Shown here: positions 53,175 through 62,646 of the stretch, one piece after another
Layout: each line of letters begins with the position of its first letter
Position numbering within the stretch: position 1 is the stretch's first letter
Assembly: GCA_964432885.1 (NCBI GenBank)
Contig: CAYSPG010000007.1
Coordinates: 1-64,000 of the forward strand
Reading direction: 5' to 3'
Source of the DNA: CAYSPG01 sp964432885
GTDB lineage: Bacteria; Bacteroidota; Bacteroidia; AKYH767-A; OLB10
DNA: 64,000 bases
Program-made: the position numbers and the translations under genes
Notes under the pieces: generated by a model
Databases searched by the model: none
Seen by the model: only the letters and a program-made list of their open reading frames with translations
Told to the model about the DNA's origin: nothing

Positions 53175-56100
53175 GGAAATTTTACATAGCACTGTTTGTT
53201 TTAATTTCATTAACGGGCACAGCCCAGCAGGCCAATGATTGGATAGCGTTTAACGGTTCGCAGCCTTACAGCATGCAACCATACTTTAAAATTAAAGTAT
53301 GGAAAAACGGAATTTACAGACTTGATTACAATACACTGCAGGCTGCGGGTTTTTTTGTGAATGGAAATCCTAAACAGTTTCAGATTTTTCATAAAGGCAT
53401 TGAGCAGGCAATAACAGTAGCCGGTGAAAGTGATGGCGTGTTTGATCCTGCTGATTACATTGAATTTTACGGAGAGAAAAATGACGGATGGCTTGACGCA
53501 CAACTGTACGAAGACCCCAATAATCACATTGACCCTTATTACAGTTTGTTTTGTGATACGGCTGCATATTTTTTAACCATAAATTTTTTTAGCGGTGCCC
53601 CCGTTAAACGAATGACAGTAGAAACGGATGTAAATTTTAGCGCATACACACCACAGAATTATATCTTCAAAGAATCGTTGCAAATTCTCACTTCTGTTTT
53701 CTATCGTGGCAAAGCCAATGAGCCTTACGACCCAGCATTTTCAGAATTTGAAGGCTTTACTGATAATGGCTTTAGCGCTGCGCGAACAATTACACTTAAT
53801 ACCGATAATGTTTCCACTTTTGCAGGAGCGCCTGTGCCGGCAATTGATTTAAAAATTATTACAGCAAACAACACCGGCAATTATCACAGCTTAACCATTG
53901 ATGTAAACGGAACAAGCATTTATAATTCTCCTAATAATTATGGAAACGTAATTAACACACTTAGCTTAAATGTTCCTTCCAACAGTATTCTTACCACAGG
54001 CACCAACGTAAACTTTAATGCATCCACAACAGGAACGTATCCAAATATTTTATCCATTCCTTTTGTAAAAATGCGCTATGCACATGCACTGGCATATACT
54101 GGCGAAGCAAATACACTGCAGCTATTTTACACCAATGACCCAACAAAGGCAAGGCTCGACATAAACGATTTTTTAAATGGAAACACAAGCACACGCTGGA
54201 TTTATGTTATTGACGGAGGTGATATTTCAAAAATAACAACTGCTGTAAATGGAAATTTGTTGCAGGCTCTGGTGCCTTCAAACGGAGCTGAGAAAAAATG
54301 CCTGCTTACAACAGACGATGCCACATTTAATTCAACTTCTGATTTTAAAATTGAAACTGTAAACCCGGATGCTGACCCAAATAAGTTTGCGCGATTTATT
54401 AATTACAATTACCTACAGCCCAATTATGATTACTTAATTGTGTCGCACAAAAAACTTTGGACGGCAGCCGAAACGTACCGCAACTATCGTGCACTTGCAC
54501 ACAATCCTTTGCTTGTTGATGTAGATGATTTGTACAACCAGTTTGCTTATGGAATTTACAAACATCCACTGGCAATAAAAAACTTTTGTAAGTACGCTGT
54601 TGCTAACTACGCTAATGCAGCCTATTTATTTTTATTAGGCAAAGCCGTTACCTACGATGAAGTTAGAGCCAATGCAACAGCCGATGCAATTTGTTTGGTG
54701 CCCACGTACGGTAATCCTGCAAGTGATTATATGTTTAGCAACAAAAATATTTCGGCTGATACCACTTATACACCGGTGCTTGCCACCGGCAGGCTTGCGG
54801 CACAAAACACCAATGATGTTTTAAATTACCTTGACAAAGTCATGGCAAATGAAGCGGCACAGCTTTCAGCAGAAGACTGGATGAAACAGGTGCTGCATTT
54901 TGTGGGCGGAGATAACCCGTCTGAACAAGGACACATAAACTATTACATGGATCAAAACAAAGCCATCATAATAGATACCTGCTTTGGTGGAACTGTAACC
55001 AGTTATTATAAAATTTCTACTGACCCTATTCAATACATACAGGCATTGGAGTTACAGGCACGTATTGACAGTGGTGTGGCACTAATGAATTTTTTTGGTC
55101 ATGCCGCAGGTTCTACTTTTGACATTGCCACAGCACCTCCGCAAGACTGGCATAATGATGGAAAGTATCCGGTAGTAATTGCCAACTCATGTAATGTGGG
55201 CGATATTTTTACAACGTCTCGTTTGCTTAACGAAGACTTTGTTTTGCTTCCTAAACAAGGCTCGGTTGCTTTTATTGCAAAGCCAAGTCAGGGAACCATT
55301 GATGATTTGGGTCCCTACTCGGTTTATTTTTATAAAAATATTTCGTACCGCGATTATGCTAAAGGCGTTGGGTTTATGGTTAAGCACGCAATAGATTCTA
55401 TGTTTAAGGAATATTATATCACATATAATCCGTATTTTAAATCAACTGCGCTGGGCAATGGCTTGCATGGCGACCCGGCCATAAAGGTTTTTACCGATAC
55501 GCTTCCTGATTATGCCATTTATCAGCCTTCGGTTTACTTTTCACCAACCGATGTAACCACCGACTTGCCAACATTTAACATGAACATTGTTATTTCAAAT
55601 TTAGGCAAGGCTGTTGCCGATTCGTTTTATGTGCATGTAGAAAGAAAATTTCCAAACAATGATGTGGTAACCATTGACACGCTGCTTGCATACATACCGT
55701 ACAAAGACACGCTTACGCTGACATTGCCCACTGACGCTTACCGCTCGGCAGGGTTTAATTATTTTGATGTGTATGTTGATTACTCAGGCCTAATTAATGA
55801 GCGCAGTGAAATAAATAACCGCTTGCTAAACGTGCCATTGCAAATTATCTCATCCGATATTTCGCCTGTGTATCCTTTTAAATATGCCATTGTGCCCGAC
55901 CCAAGTGTAATACTTAAAGCAACTACCGATAATATTTTTGCTCCCGAAAAAATTTACAAGTTTGAAGTTGATACCAACGATTCGTTTTCATCACCGTTTT
56001 TACAAAGCACATTAATTACCCAAACAGGTGGAGTGGTAAAATGGCCATTGCAATTTACCTGCGACAGCGGCCGCGTGTATTACTGGCGTGTAAGTCTTGA

Positions 56101-58213
56101 TCCGGCAACCTATCCTTCATCATTCAAATGGAAAGAAAGTTCCTTTATTTACATACCCGGCAAAACAGGCTGGAGCCAGGCACATTTTCATCAATTTAAA
56201 AATGATAAATACAGCAATGTAATTTACAACAAGCCGCAGTGGCTGTTTGAATTTGACAGCACCAAAGCCGAACTAAAAGTAAACAACTGGGATATACCCG
56301 GACAAGGGGCATATAGTAATGAGGTAAGACTAAATGGCCAGCTTATTGCAACGGGTGGTTGTAGTTACAACAGCATTTATGTTGTTGTTATGGATTCAAT
56401 ATCACTTGAAAGCTGGAATACAGAAACGCATCAGGAATTTGCAAACATGAATCCACCTTACGGCAGCCAATGCCAGGCCGTGTTGGGACCCGGACAATCA
56501 CAAGGATTTTTTGCATTTTCAGCAAATCAAAATGCGCCATCTAATTTTTTAAATGGGTTGGATAGCCTTGCTTCTATGATTAATCAAATACCAACAGGAA
56601 ATTATGTTGTGCTCTATAGCATTACCGACCATCACGTATCCACATGGCCTGCAGCGTTAACTAATGCGCTTGCTGCAAATGGCATTGCAAATGCAGATAC
56701 TATTCCTTCAACCAAACAGTTTATTTTCTTCTTTAAAAAAGGCAGCCCTTCAAGTGCTATTTCGGTAGTTGCTCCAACGGATACCACACGCGAAATTTTT
56801 CTTGACACCTACATTGGTGGCAACTGGTATAAAGGATTTATAACATCAGAAGTGGTAGGCCCTGCCATACAGTGGAATGAATGCCACTGGGCAAGCCATA
56901 GCCTGGAAGCAGTAACCGAGGATAGCATTGCACTTGATATTATCGGCATTGATACTGCCGGTGCCGAGGCTGTGCTGTATGCCGGTGTGCAGCCAACACA
57001 GGCCGATTTTCCATTAAGCATTAACCATGCAATATATCCGCGTTTATACATGCGTGCTTATATGGAAGATGCTGTGCTGCGCGACCCGCCACAACTGGAC
57101 AGGTGGCAGATTTATTACACCGAAGTTCCCGAAGCGGTGGTAAATCCTTTTGGGTCGGAATTTTATTCGGCTGATGTTTCGCAGGGCGATACCATTACAT
57201 GGAAAATGCCCATAGAAAACGTGAGCAATACCGATATGACGGATTTGCTGGTTGATTTTTATTTGTATGATAAAAACAATGTGCGAAAAAATATTGCTTC
57301 GCCCCGCTTCAGGCCACTACCAAAAGGAGATACGCTTAATGCTATTATAAATTTCAGCTCATTTAATTATCCCGGATTAAACTCATTGTGGCTTGAGGCT
57401 AACCCCCGCAATGATCAGGTGGAGCAATATCACTTTAACAACTTTGCAAAAATCAGTTTTAATGTTAACCGTGATATTACCAACCCTATACTTGATGTTA
57501 CATTTGATGGAATACACATTTTGAATGGCGATATTGTTTCTGCCAAACCAAATATTGTTATTAAACTTAAAGACGAAAACAAATACCTTGCATTAAACGA
57601 TACTGCCAAGTGGAATGTGTATTTAAAATACCCAAATGACGAAGAACGTCAATTGTATTTTGAACCTTCGCAATCAACTGGCACCGGAAGCAACTTGTTG
57701 AAGTGGACTCCTGCTGTGCTGCCCGATAACAGTTTTAGAATAGAATATAATCCGGTATTGAGTGAAGATGGAATTTATGAACTGAGGGCACAGGCACGTG
57801 ATGAATCGTTTAATTTATCAGGTAGTAATGATTACCGCATTTCATTTGAGGTGATTAATAAATCCACCATCACAAATGTGATGAACTACCCCAATCCGTT
57901 TACCACTGCAACACGGTTTGCATTTACACTTACAGGATCGGTAGTTCCCAGTGCCATGCAAATACAGATTTTAAATATCAGCGGCAAGGTGGTGCGCGAA
58001 ATTACTCAGGCCGAACTTGGCAACATTCACATTGGGCGCAACATAACAGATTATGCATGGGATGGCAAAGATCAGTATGGCGATCAGCTTGCAAAAGGCG
58101 TTTACCTGTATCGCGTAAAATCACAAATTGACGGCAGTGATATTGAGCACCGCAACTCAGGAGCCGATAAATTTTTTGGCAAAGGCTGGGGTAAAATGTA
58201 TTTGCTGAAGTAA
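53171..58213 (+). CDS. C25-family peptidase, PorU2-like T9SS sortase candidate
   Basis: A 1680-aa secreted protein. Signal peptide (1-19), an N-terminal region with 'AFNGSQPYSMQPYFKIKVWKNGIYRLDYNTLQAAG' as in PorU-like proteins, then a gingipain-type C25 domain (about 430-800) with catalytic His644 ('MNFFGHAAGSTFD') and Cys674 ('IANSCNVGDIF'). CARDB-like and beta-sandwich domains follow, ending in an FlgD-Ig-like/CTD-like segment ('NYPNPFTTATRFAF', 'KGVYLYRVKSQ'). PorU cleaves CTDs and attaches cargo to A-LPS. This protein is longer than PorU (about 1100-1300 aa) and fits the so-called PorU2 group. Coupled to the PorV-family gene. Confidence 0.85.
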   Translation: MRKFYIALFVLISLTGTAQQANDWIAFNGSQPYSMQPYFKIKVWKNGIYRLDYNTLQAAGFFVNGNPKQFQIFHKGIEQAITVAGESDGVFDPADYIEFYGEKNDGWLDAQLYEDPNNHIDPYYSLFCDTAAYFLTINFFSGAPVKRMTVETDVNFSAYTPQNYIFKESLQILTSVFYRGKANEPYDPAFSEFEGFTDNGFSAARTITLNTDNVSTFAGAPVPAIDLKIITANNTGNYHSLTIDVNGTSIYNSPNNYGNVINTLSLNVPSNSILTTGTNVNFNASTTGTYPNILSIPFVKMRYAHALAYTGEANTLQLFYTNDPTKARLDINDFLNGNTSTRWIYVIDGGDISKITTAVNGNLLQALVPSNGAEKKCLLTTDDATFNSTSDFKIETVNPDADPNKFARFINYNYLQPNYDYLIVSHKKLWTAAETYRNYRALAHNPLLVDVDDLYNQFAYGIYKHPLAIKNFCKYAVANYANAAYLFLLGKAVTYDEVRANATADAICLVPTYGNPASDYMFSNKNISADTTYTPVLATGRLAAQNTNDVLNYLDKVMANEAAQLSAEDWMKQVLHFVGGDNPSEQGHINYYMDQNKAIIIDTCFGGTVTSYYKISTDPIQYIQALELQARIDSGVALMNFFGHAAGSTFDIATAPPQDWHNDGKYPVVIANSCNVGDIFTTSRLLNEDFVLLPKQGSVAFIAKPSQGTIDDLGPYSVYFYKNISYRDYAKGVGFMVKHAIDSMFKEYYITYNPYFKSTALGNGLHGDPAIKVFTDTLPDYAIYQPSVYFSPTDVTTDLPTFNMNIVISNLGKAVADSFYVHVERKFPNNDVVTIDTLLAYIPYKDTLTLTLPTDAYRSAGFNYFDVYVDYSGLINERSEINNRLLNVPLQIISSDISPVYPFKYAIVPDPSVILKATTDNIFAPEKIYKFEVDTNDSFSSPFLQSTLITQTGGVVKWPLQFTCDSGRVYYWRVSLDPATYPSSFKWKESSFIYIPGKTGWSQAHFHQFKNDKYSNVIYNKPQWLFEFDSTKAELKVNNWDIPGQGAYSNEVRLNGQLIATGGCSYNSIYVVVMDSISLESWNTETHQEFANMNPPYGSQCQAVLGPGQSQGFFAFSANQNAPSNFLNGLDSLASMINQIPTGNYVVLYSITDHHVSTWPAALTNALAANGIANADTIPSTKQFIFFFKKGSPSSAISVVAPTDTTREIFLDTYIGGNWYKGFITSEVVGPAIQWNECHWASHSLEAVTEDSIALDIIGIDTAGAEAVLYAGVQPTQADFPLSINHAIYPRLYMRAYMEDAVLRDPPQLDRWQIYYTEVPEAVVNPFGSEFYSADVSQGDTITWKMPIENVSNTDMTDLLVDFYLYDKNNVRKNIASPRFRPLPKGDTLNAIINFSSFNYPGLNSLWLEANPRNDQVEQYHFNNFAKISFNVNRDITNPILDVTFDGIHILNGDIVSAKPNIVIKLKDENKYLALNDTAKWNVYLKYPNDEERQLYFEPSQSTGTGSNLLKWTPAVLPDNSFRIEYNPVLSEDGIYELRAQARDESFNLSGSNDYRISFEVINKSTITNVMNYPNPFTTATRFAFTLTGSVVPSAMQIQILNISGKVVREITQAELGNIHIGRNITDYAWDGKDQYGDQLAKGVYLYRVKSQIDGSDIEHRNSGADKFFGKGWGKMYLLK

Positions 58214-58225
58214 TATCAGGCAAAC

Positions 58226-59569
58226 ATGCTTTTGCAGCCCAAAAGTTTTTTTAGCAATAGATATGTATTGTTTATTTTTATTGTTACTGCTATTCACGCT
58301 GCGTTTTTTATTTATGCACTTAACTCGCGCAATATTTATCTGTCGGTTGACTCCACAGAGTATTTAAACCAGGCAAAAAACTTTGCGGAACATACTTCGT
58401 GGTATGCAGGCGATTGGAACAAACCACATGATATGTTTTTAGAAACACGCAGGCCACCGCTGTATGCAATGTTTATTTATGTGTTGCGGTTTTTTTCGGA
58501 AAGCGATTTTTTTGTTTTGCTGGCACAAAATGTTTTGAGCATTGCCGGTTTACTTATCGCATTTAAAACTGCGGGTAAAATTTCCTCACGTATTTTGTCG
58601 CCCGTTGTTATGGCAGGATTGCTTTTATTTTTTCCAACCCAATTTATTTATGCCAACATGATAATGGCCGATGTGCTGTTTCAATTTTTACTGGTGCTTG
58701 CCGTTTACTTTTTTGTTTTGTTTTTAAAAGAGCATAAAGCAAATTATTTCCTTTGTTTCAATCTGTTAATTACACTGGCTGTGTTAACCAAGCCTGTGTT
58801 GTACTGGTTTTGGGGGCTGGTAATGCTTATGTCGCTTTTAATGTGGAGCAAAAGCAGGTTGAGTGTTTTGCAACTTAGCTTTGTTTTGTTACCGCTAATT
58901 GCTGTGCTGTTGTTATCATGGTATAACTATAATAAAACAGGTTACTTTCATTACAGCAGCGTAAACCAAAAATTTATTTCGGAGTATGGCGCTTACCTTG
59001 CCGTGGGCGACAGGGGCGATTTGATTGCCCAGCAAAAGGTGGACTCTATTTTACTGGTTGCAAAGCAACAGCCAACGTATAAGGAGTATGCCACGTATCT
59101 TAATCGCGAAAGCATGGCTCTTATCAAAAACAACTTTGCAAACTTTACATGGATGCAAACCAAAGGCATAGTGAGTTTTTTTACTGACCATGGCCGGTGG
59201 GATTTGTTTGCCTTTTTTGTGCAGCCTGACTACAACCAGCAACAGGGAATAAAATTTTTTTACACAACAAAGGGGCTGGCGGGAGTGGCTGAGTATATTA
59301 AAACATTTAACCCGTTTTTGATTGTGTACTTGCTTTTAACTATGGCTGTAAATATTTTTCTGCTGTTTGGGTTTGTAAAATTTATCTCCGACAGGAAAAT
59401 AAATATATGGCTGCGGGTTTTGCTTGTGTGCCTGGTGCTGTATATGGTGGTGTTTACGGGTGTGGTTGGGTGTAGCCGTTACCGCATGGCGGTATATCCG
59501 TTTTTGCTGATGGGGGCAATGGTTGCCTTTGGAAATGTGAAAATAACCCGCCCGGCTATTGAGAAGTAA
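58226..59569 (+). CDS. GT-C family membrane glycosyltransferase (ArnT/PMT-like)
   Basis: A 447-aa protein with about ten membrane segments. The first periplasmic loop holds the acidic motif 'LSVDSTEYLNQAKN' (Asp near 42), typical of GT-C enzymes that use polyprenyl-phosphate sugars, followed by 'ETRRPPLYAMFIYVLRFF'. It would add sugar or similar to an envelope acceptor. It starts 12 bp after the C25 peptidase gene and may be co-transcribed with it, which fits modification of surface glycolipid or cargo. Its 3' end overlaps the next gene by 14 bp. Confidence 0.8.
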   Translation: MLLQPKSFFSNRYVLFIFIVTAIHAAFFIYALNSRNIYLSVDSTEYLNQAKNFAEHTSWYAGDWNKPHDMFLETRRPPLYAMFIYVLRFFSESDFFVLLAQNVLSIAGLLIAFKTAGKISSRILSPVVMAGLLLFFPTQFIYANMIMADVLFQFLLVLAVYFFVLFLKEHKANYFLCFNLLITLAVLTKPVLYWFWGLVMLMSLLMWSKSRLSVLQLSFVLLPLIAVLLLSWYNYNKTGYFHYSSVNQKFISEYGAYLAVGDRGDLIAQQKVDSILLVAKQQPTYKEYATYLNRESMALIKNNFANFTWMQTKGIVSFFTDHGRWDLFAFFVQPDYNQQQGIKFFYTTKGLAGVAEYIKTFNPFLIVYLLLTMAVNIFLLFGFVKFISDRKINIWLRVLLVCLVLYMVVFTGVVGCSRYRMAVYPFLLMGAMVAFGNVKITRPAIEK

Positions 59570-60491
59570 AGCAAAACTTTTCAGTTGCTTTTCCGCTTTC
59601 ACCAATTAGTTCAATAAAATAAATTCCTTTGTTTAACACAGCGTGTATATCAAAAGTGTTTTCACCTGCTGATGCTTTTAAATAATCATCCTCAAAAATT
59701 ATTCTTCCGGCAACATCCATAATTTTCAAATTATATGTTGAAACATCCGGGCTGTAAAATTTTATTTTCACACTGCTTTGGTTACAAAAAACATTTTTAA
59801 TTTTTATCTCCGTATTTTTTTTATCAGGAAAGTTTGTGGCCGTTGGCAGGCATGAACATAAAAAAACTTCGGGCCGCCAGCCGGACAGGTATGTTAAGTT
59901 TGGTGGACCGGTCAACATGGAGCATGCATTTGTACCCGATTGCGGATTAATTACTTTAATTATATAATTACATCCTGGAATTTGTATAAGGCAGGTTGAA
60001 TCTGCTGCCTGCCCTGCATTTGTTGACAAACACATTTCAATTATCAATGAGTTATTTACACCACTCCATACTATTGCAGGGCTTAACGGAATTTTTAAAT
60101 AACCACCTGTTGGCGGCACGTAATAATTTCCGGCAGCCGACATATTAACCGAACCTGAAAAAATAGTACTCCCTGCAATTACAACAGGCGCAAGAAAGTT
60201 TGATGAATAACAAAAACCCGGATTCGTGTAGTAGTAAGATATTCCAATAGTATATGGAAGTGTACTGTTTCTGCTAACAATATTAAAGCATAAGGTATCA
60301 ATAACACTGCCTGCCGTAAAACCCATAGCCAGCAATTCGGCTCTTGAAAAAACCAATTGCAATTTTTCTCTTGCCACCCCATCAAACGGGTTGCCATTAG
60401 TTGGGAAGTTGATTATTTTATTCGTTTGCGAAAATCCATTGGCAAACACTAAGCAAAAAACTAAACAGAATAGTTTTTGAATTGCTTTCAT
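59556..60491 (-). CDS. T9SS secreted protein
   Basis: A 311-aa protein: signal peptide (1-21, 'ANGFSQT'), one beta-rich domain (about 25-220, 'IDTLCFNIVSRNSTLPYTIGISYY', 'GGYLKIPLSPAIVWSGVNNSLIIEMC') and a CTD ('IKIKFYSPDVSTYNLKIMDVAGRIIF' ... 'KGIYFIELIGESG'). The domain resembles those found in many Bacteroidota 'T9SS type A' proteins of unknown role. Single gene between the glycosyltransferase and prfB. Confidence 0.85.
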   Translation of the reverse strand: MKAIQKLFCLVFCLVFANGFSQTNKIINFPTNGNPFDGVAREKLQLVFSRAELLAMGFTAGSVIDTLCFNIVSRNSTLPYTIGISYYYTNPGFCYSSNFLAPVVIAGSTIFSGSVNMSAAGNYYVPPTGGYLKIPLSPAIVWSGVNNSLIIEMCLSTNAGQAADSTCLIQIPGCNYIIKVINPQSGTNACSMLTGPPNLTYLSGWRPEVFLCSCLPTATNFPDKKNTEIKIKNVFCNQSSVKIKFYSPDVSTYNLKIMDVAGRIIFEDDYLKASAGENTFDIHAVLNKGIYFIELIGESGKATEKFCFTSQ

Positions 60492-60647
60492 TGTTAAGAG
60501 TTTTATTTGCTGCTGTGAAAGTATAGTTTTTTACAAAGAGATTAAGAGGCAAGAGAAAAACCGGGCCTGATTTTCTTAATAACCCAATCAACTCTTTATT
60601 CTCCGCCTCAGGCGGATTAGGAGGCTTTACTTATTTTCGCACCCACA

Positions 60648-61737
60648 ATGACACAAGAACAACTAACAGATATTAAAGAGCGCGTACAAGCTCTGAGGGG
60701 GCATCTTTGACGTGGACGTCAAACTGCAGAAAATAAAAGAAGAAGAACAGCTCACCCATGCTCCCGATTTTTGGAGCGACCCCAAACGTGCCGAGCAGAT
60801 TTTAAAATCCATCAAGCAAAAAAAAAACTGGACAGATGCTTTTGCGCAGGTAAACACGTGCGTGGAAGATTTAGCCGTGCTGTTTGAGTTTATGAAAAGT
60901 GGCGATGCATCAGAACAAGAAGTTGATGCACAGGAAAAAGAGGTGCTGAAACTATTAGAGCAATTAGAATTTAAAAACATGTTGAGTGACGAGGAAGATA
61001 TTCTTAACGCTGTGCTCACCATTAACGCAGGCGCAGGCGGCACCGAAAGCTGCGACTGGGCAAGCATGCTTATGCGTATGTACATTCGCTGGGGCGAGAG
61101 GATGGGCTACAAGGTAGTGGAAGTTGACCGCACGGATGGCGATGTTGCCGGAGTAAAATCGGTAACGCTTGAGTTTGAAGGCGAGTTTGCTTATGGATTT
61201 TTAAAATCAGAAAACGGTGTACACAGGCTTGTGCGCATTTCCCCGTTTGACAGCAATGCCAAACGCCACACATCGTTTGCATCCGTGTTTGCTTATCCTG
61301 AAGTGGATGATACGATTGAGATTGAAATTAAAGATTCGGAAATAGAAATGCAGACTTCGCGGAGCGGTGGCGCAGGCGGACAAAATGTAAACAAGGTTGA
61401 AACAAAGGTTCAGCTTAAGCATTTGCCTACAGGCATTGTGGTGGTTTGCCAGGTGGAACGTTCGCAGAGCGGTAACCGCGAACGCGCAATGAAAATGTTG
61501 AAGTCGCAATTGTACGAGCTTGAGCTGCGAAAACAAAACGAAGCCAAAGCAGCCACCGAAGCAGGAAAGAAAAAAATTGAGTGGGGAAGTCAGATAAGGA
61601 GTTATGTTTTTCAACCGTACAAAATGGTAAAAGATTTACGCACCGGTTATGAAACATCAAACGTAACAGCCGTAATGGATGGCGACCTGGAAGAATTTAT
61701 GAAAGCGTATTTGATGGAGTTTGGGGCGAAGGTTTAA
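60648..61737 (+). CDS. prfB: Peptide chain release factor 2, with +1 programmed frameshift
   Basis: Ends translation at UGA and UAA. ATG at 60648 opens 20 codons ('MTQEQLTDIKERVQALRGHL') that stop at an in-frame TGA (60708-60710). A +1 shift on CTT skips one T and continues GAC GTG GAC to 61737, giving 362 aa. The product has the RF2 discriminator 'SPF' ('VRISPFDSNAKRHTS') and the catalytic GGQ (about 243-245, 'RSGGAGGQNVNKVE'). Length and start match bacterial RF2, so reading from the GTG at 60712 alone would lose the N-terminus. The last 12 codons recur at 62571-62615. Confidence 0.97.
60696..60711 (+). promoter_or_regulatory. prfB +1 frameshift signal
   Basis: AGGGGG (60696-60701), then CAT, then CTT TGA C. 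This matches the classical prfB signal (AGGGGG-NNN-CTT-TGA-C) in sequence and spacing. The Shine-Dalgarno-like AGGGGG pairs with 16S rRNA to push the ribosome forward. When RF2 is scarce, UGA is read slowly and the shift makes more RF2: autoregulation. Confidence 0.95.
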
Positions 61738-61740
61738 AAG
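61696..61740 (+). repeat. Direct repeat copy A (prfB 3' end)
   Basis: These 45 bases encode the last residues of RF2 ('MKAYLMEFGAKV' and stop). They match 62571-62615 at 43 of 45 positions. Confidence 0.9.
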
Positions 61741-61750
61741 ACCCTTGACC

Positions 61751-61773
61751 CCATCCCGAAACTTCGGGAGGGG
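61751..61773. repeat. Stem-loop after prfB
   Basis: CCCGAA-AC-TTCGGG with partly paired flanks (CCAT / AGGGG). It lies 14 bp after the prfB stop and could help terminate or protect the transcript, though no T-tract follows. From memory, 'cccgaaacttcggg' strings are common between Bacteroidota genes. Confidence 0.5.
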
Positions 61774-61849
61774 AATAGAAAGTTTGAAATGGATTTAGAA
61801 AGTAATATTTCTTAACCCGAAATTATACCTTTACAAAAATTTATAAATA

Positions 61850-62164
61850 ATGTCTTCTGCTGATATCACAAAAAAAATTAAACAAACTGTACAGGCCACT
61901 GACAATACAGCTCAGGTTATTTTATATGGTTCGCGTGCAATTGGAACAGCCACTAAAGAATCCGATTGGGATATTATTATTTTGCTGAATAAACCAAGCG
62001 TTACTTTAAACGATGAACAAATATTCAGACACAAACTTTATAATGTTGAGTTAGAAACCGGAGAAGTAATTTCCACCTTTGTTTATTCATTAAACGACTG
62101 GAATAATAAAATGCACGTTACGCCTTTGCATAAAAATGTAACTCAACACGGCATTTATTTATGA
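61850..62164 (+). CDS. MNT-domain nucleotidyltransferase (antitoxin-like)
   Basis: A 104-aa minimal nucleotidyltransferase. 'GSRAIGTATKESDWD' fits the GSx10DxD catalytic motif exactly. MntA-type proteins neutralise a partner HEPN toxin by transferring AMP to it. It overlaps the HEPN gene by ATGA (62161-62164). A likely -7 box (TACCTTTA, 7 of 8) lies at about 61826. Both genes sit between two copies of the prfB 3' end. Confidence 0.88.
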   Translation: MSSADITKKIKQTVQATDNTAQVILYGSRAIGTATKESDWDIIILLNKPSVTLNDEQIFRHKLYNVELETGEVISTFVYSLNDWNNKMHVTPLHKNVTQHGIYL

Positions 62165-62544
62165 GCGGAAGCACTACGGATTATATTCAATATCGCCTTT
62201 CAAAATCGCAGGAGGCGCTTGATGATGCACGCATGCTTGCTACAAATCAACGATGGAATGCTTGTGTAAACCGGCTTTATTATTCTTGTTACTATTCGGT
62301 ATCTGCATTGTTACTGCAAAATAATTTTCATGCACAAACACACTCTGGAGTTAAGGCCCTTTTTAATTTACACTTTATTAAGCCAGGAAAAATTTCCATA
62401 GAGCATGGCAAATTATATTCTGACCTAATGGACTGGAGACAAAAAGGCGACTATGGTGATATGTTTGATTTTTCGAAAGAAACAGTTGAACCTTTGCTGG
62501 TGCCGGTTGCAAATTTTATTGCAGAGATAAAAACACTCTTATAA
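62161..62544 (+). CDS. HEPN-domain protein (toxin-like, UPF0332 type)
   Basis: A 127-aa all-helical protein. 'WNACVNRLYYSCYYSVSALLL' and 'THSGVKALFNLHF' match the HEPN/UPF0332 pattern, where N-R-x-Y-Y replaces the R-x4-6-H of the RNase-active group. Nuclease activity is therefore uncertain. It forms a two-gene unit with the MNT protein (ATGA overlap), as in MntA-HepT-like toxin-antitoxin systems. Confidence 0.85.
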   Translation: MSGSTTDYIQYRLSKSQEALDDARMLATNQRWNACVNRLYYSCYYSVSALLLQNNFHAQTHSGVKALFNLHFIKPGKISIEHGKLYSDLMDWRQKGDYGDMFDFSKETVEPLLVPVANFIAEIKTLL

Positions 62545-62570
62545 GGTACAATCTTACTTTACTAAATTAG

Positions 62571-62615
62571 TTTATGAAAGCGTATTTGATGGAGTTTTGG
62601 GAGAAGGTTTAAAAG
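62571..62615 (+). repeat. Direct repeat copy B (second prfB 3' end)
   Basis: A 43/45 match to 61696-61740, still reading 'MKAYLMEFWEKV' and stop. It begins 27 bp after the HEPN stop. The two copies bracket about 830 bp holding only the MNT-HEPN pair. Confidence 0.9.
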
Positions 62616-62646
62616 CCCCCCTAACCCAAGAGGAAACAATATTTTG

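Noticed and set aside
53210..53527. Minus-strand frame inside the C25 peptidase gene
   Set aside because: Opposite-strand frame of a well-supported gene, no motif or promoter.
60602..60616. TCCGCCTCAGGCGGA as operator of prfB
   Set aside because: Short GC-rich palindrome that I recall as common intergenic sequence; nothing links it to prfB control, which is by frameshift.
60712..61737. prfB starting at GTG 60712
   Set aside because: The upstream ATG at 60648, the 20-codon leader and the frameshift signal show the real start. GTG is an internal Val codon.
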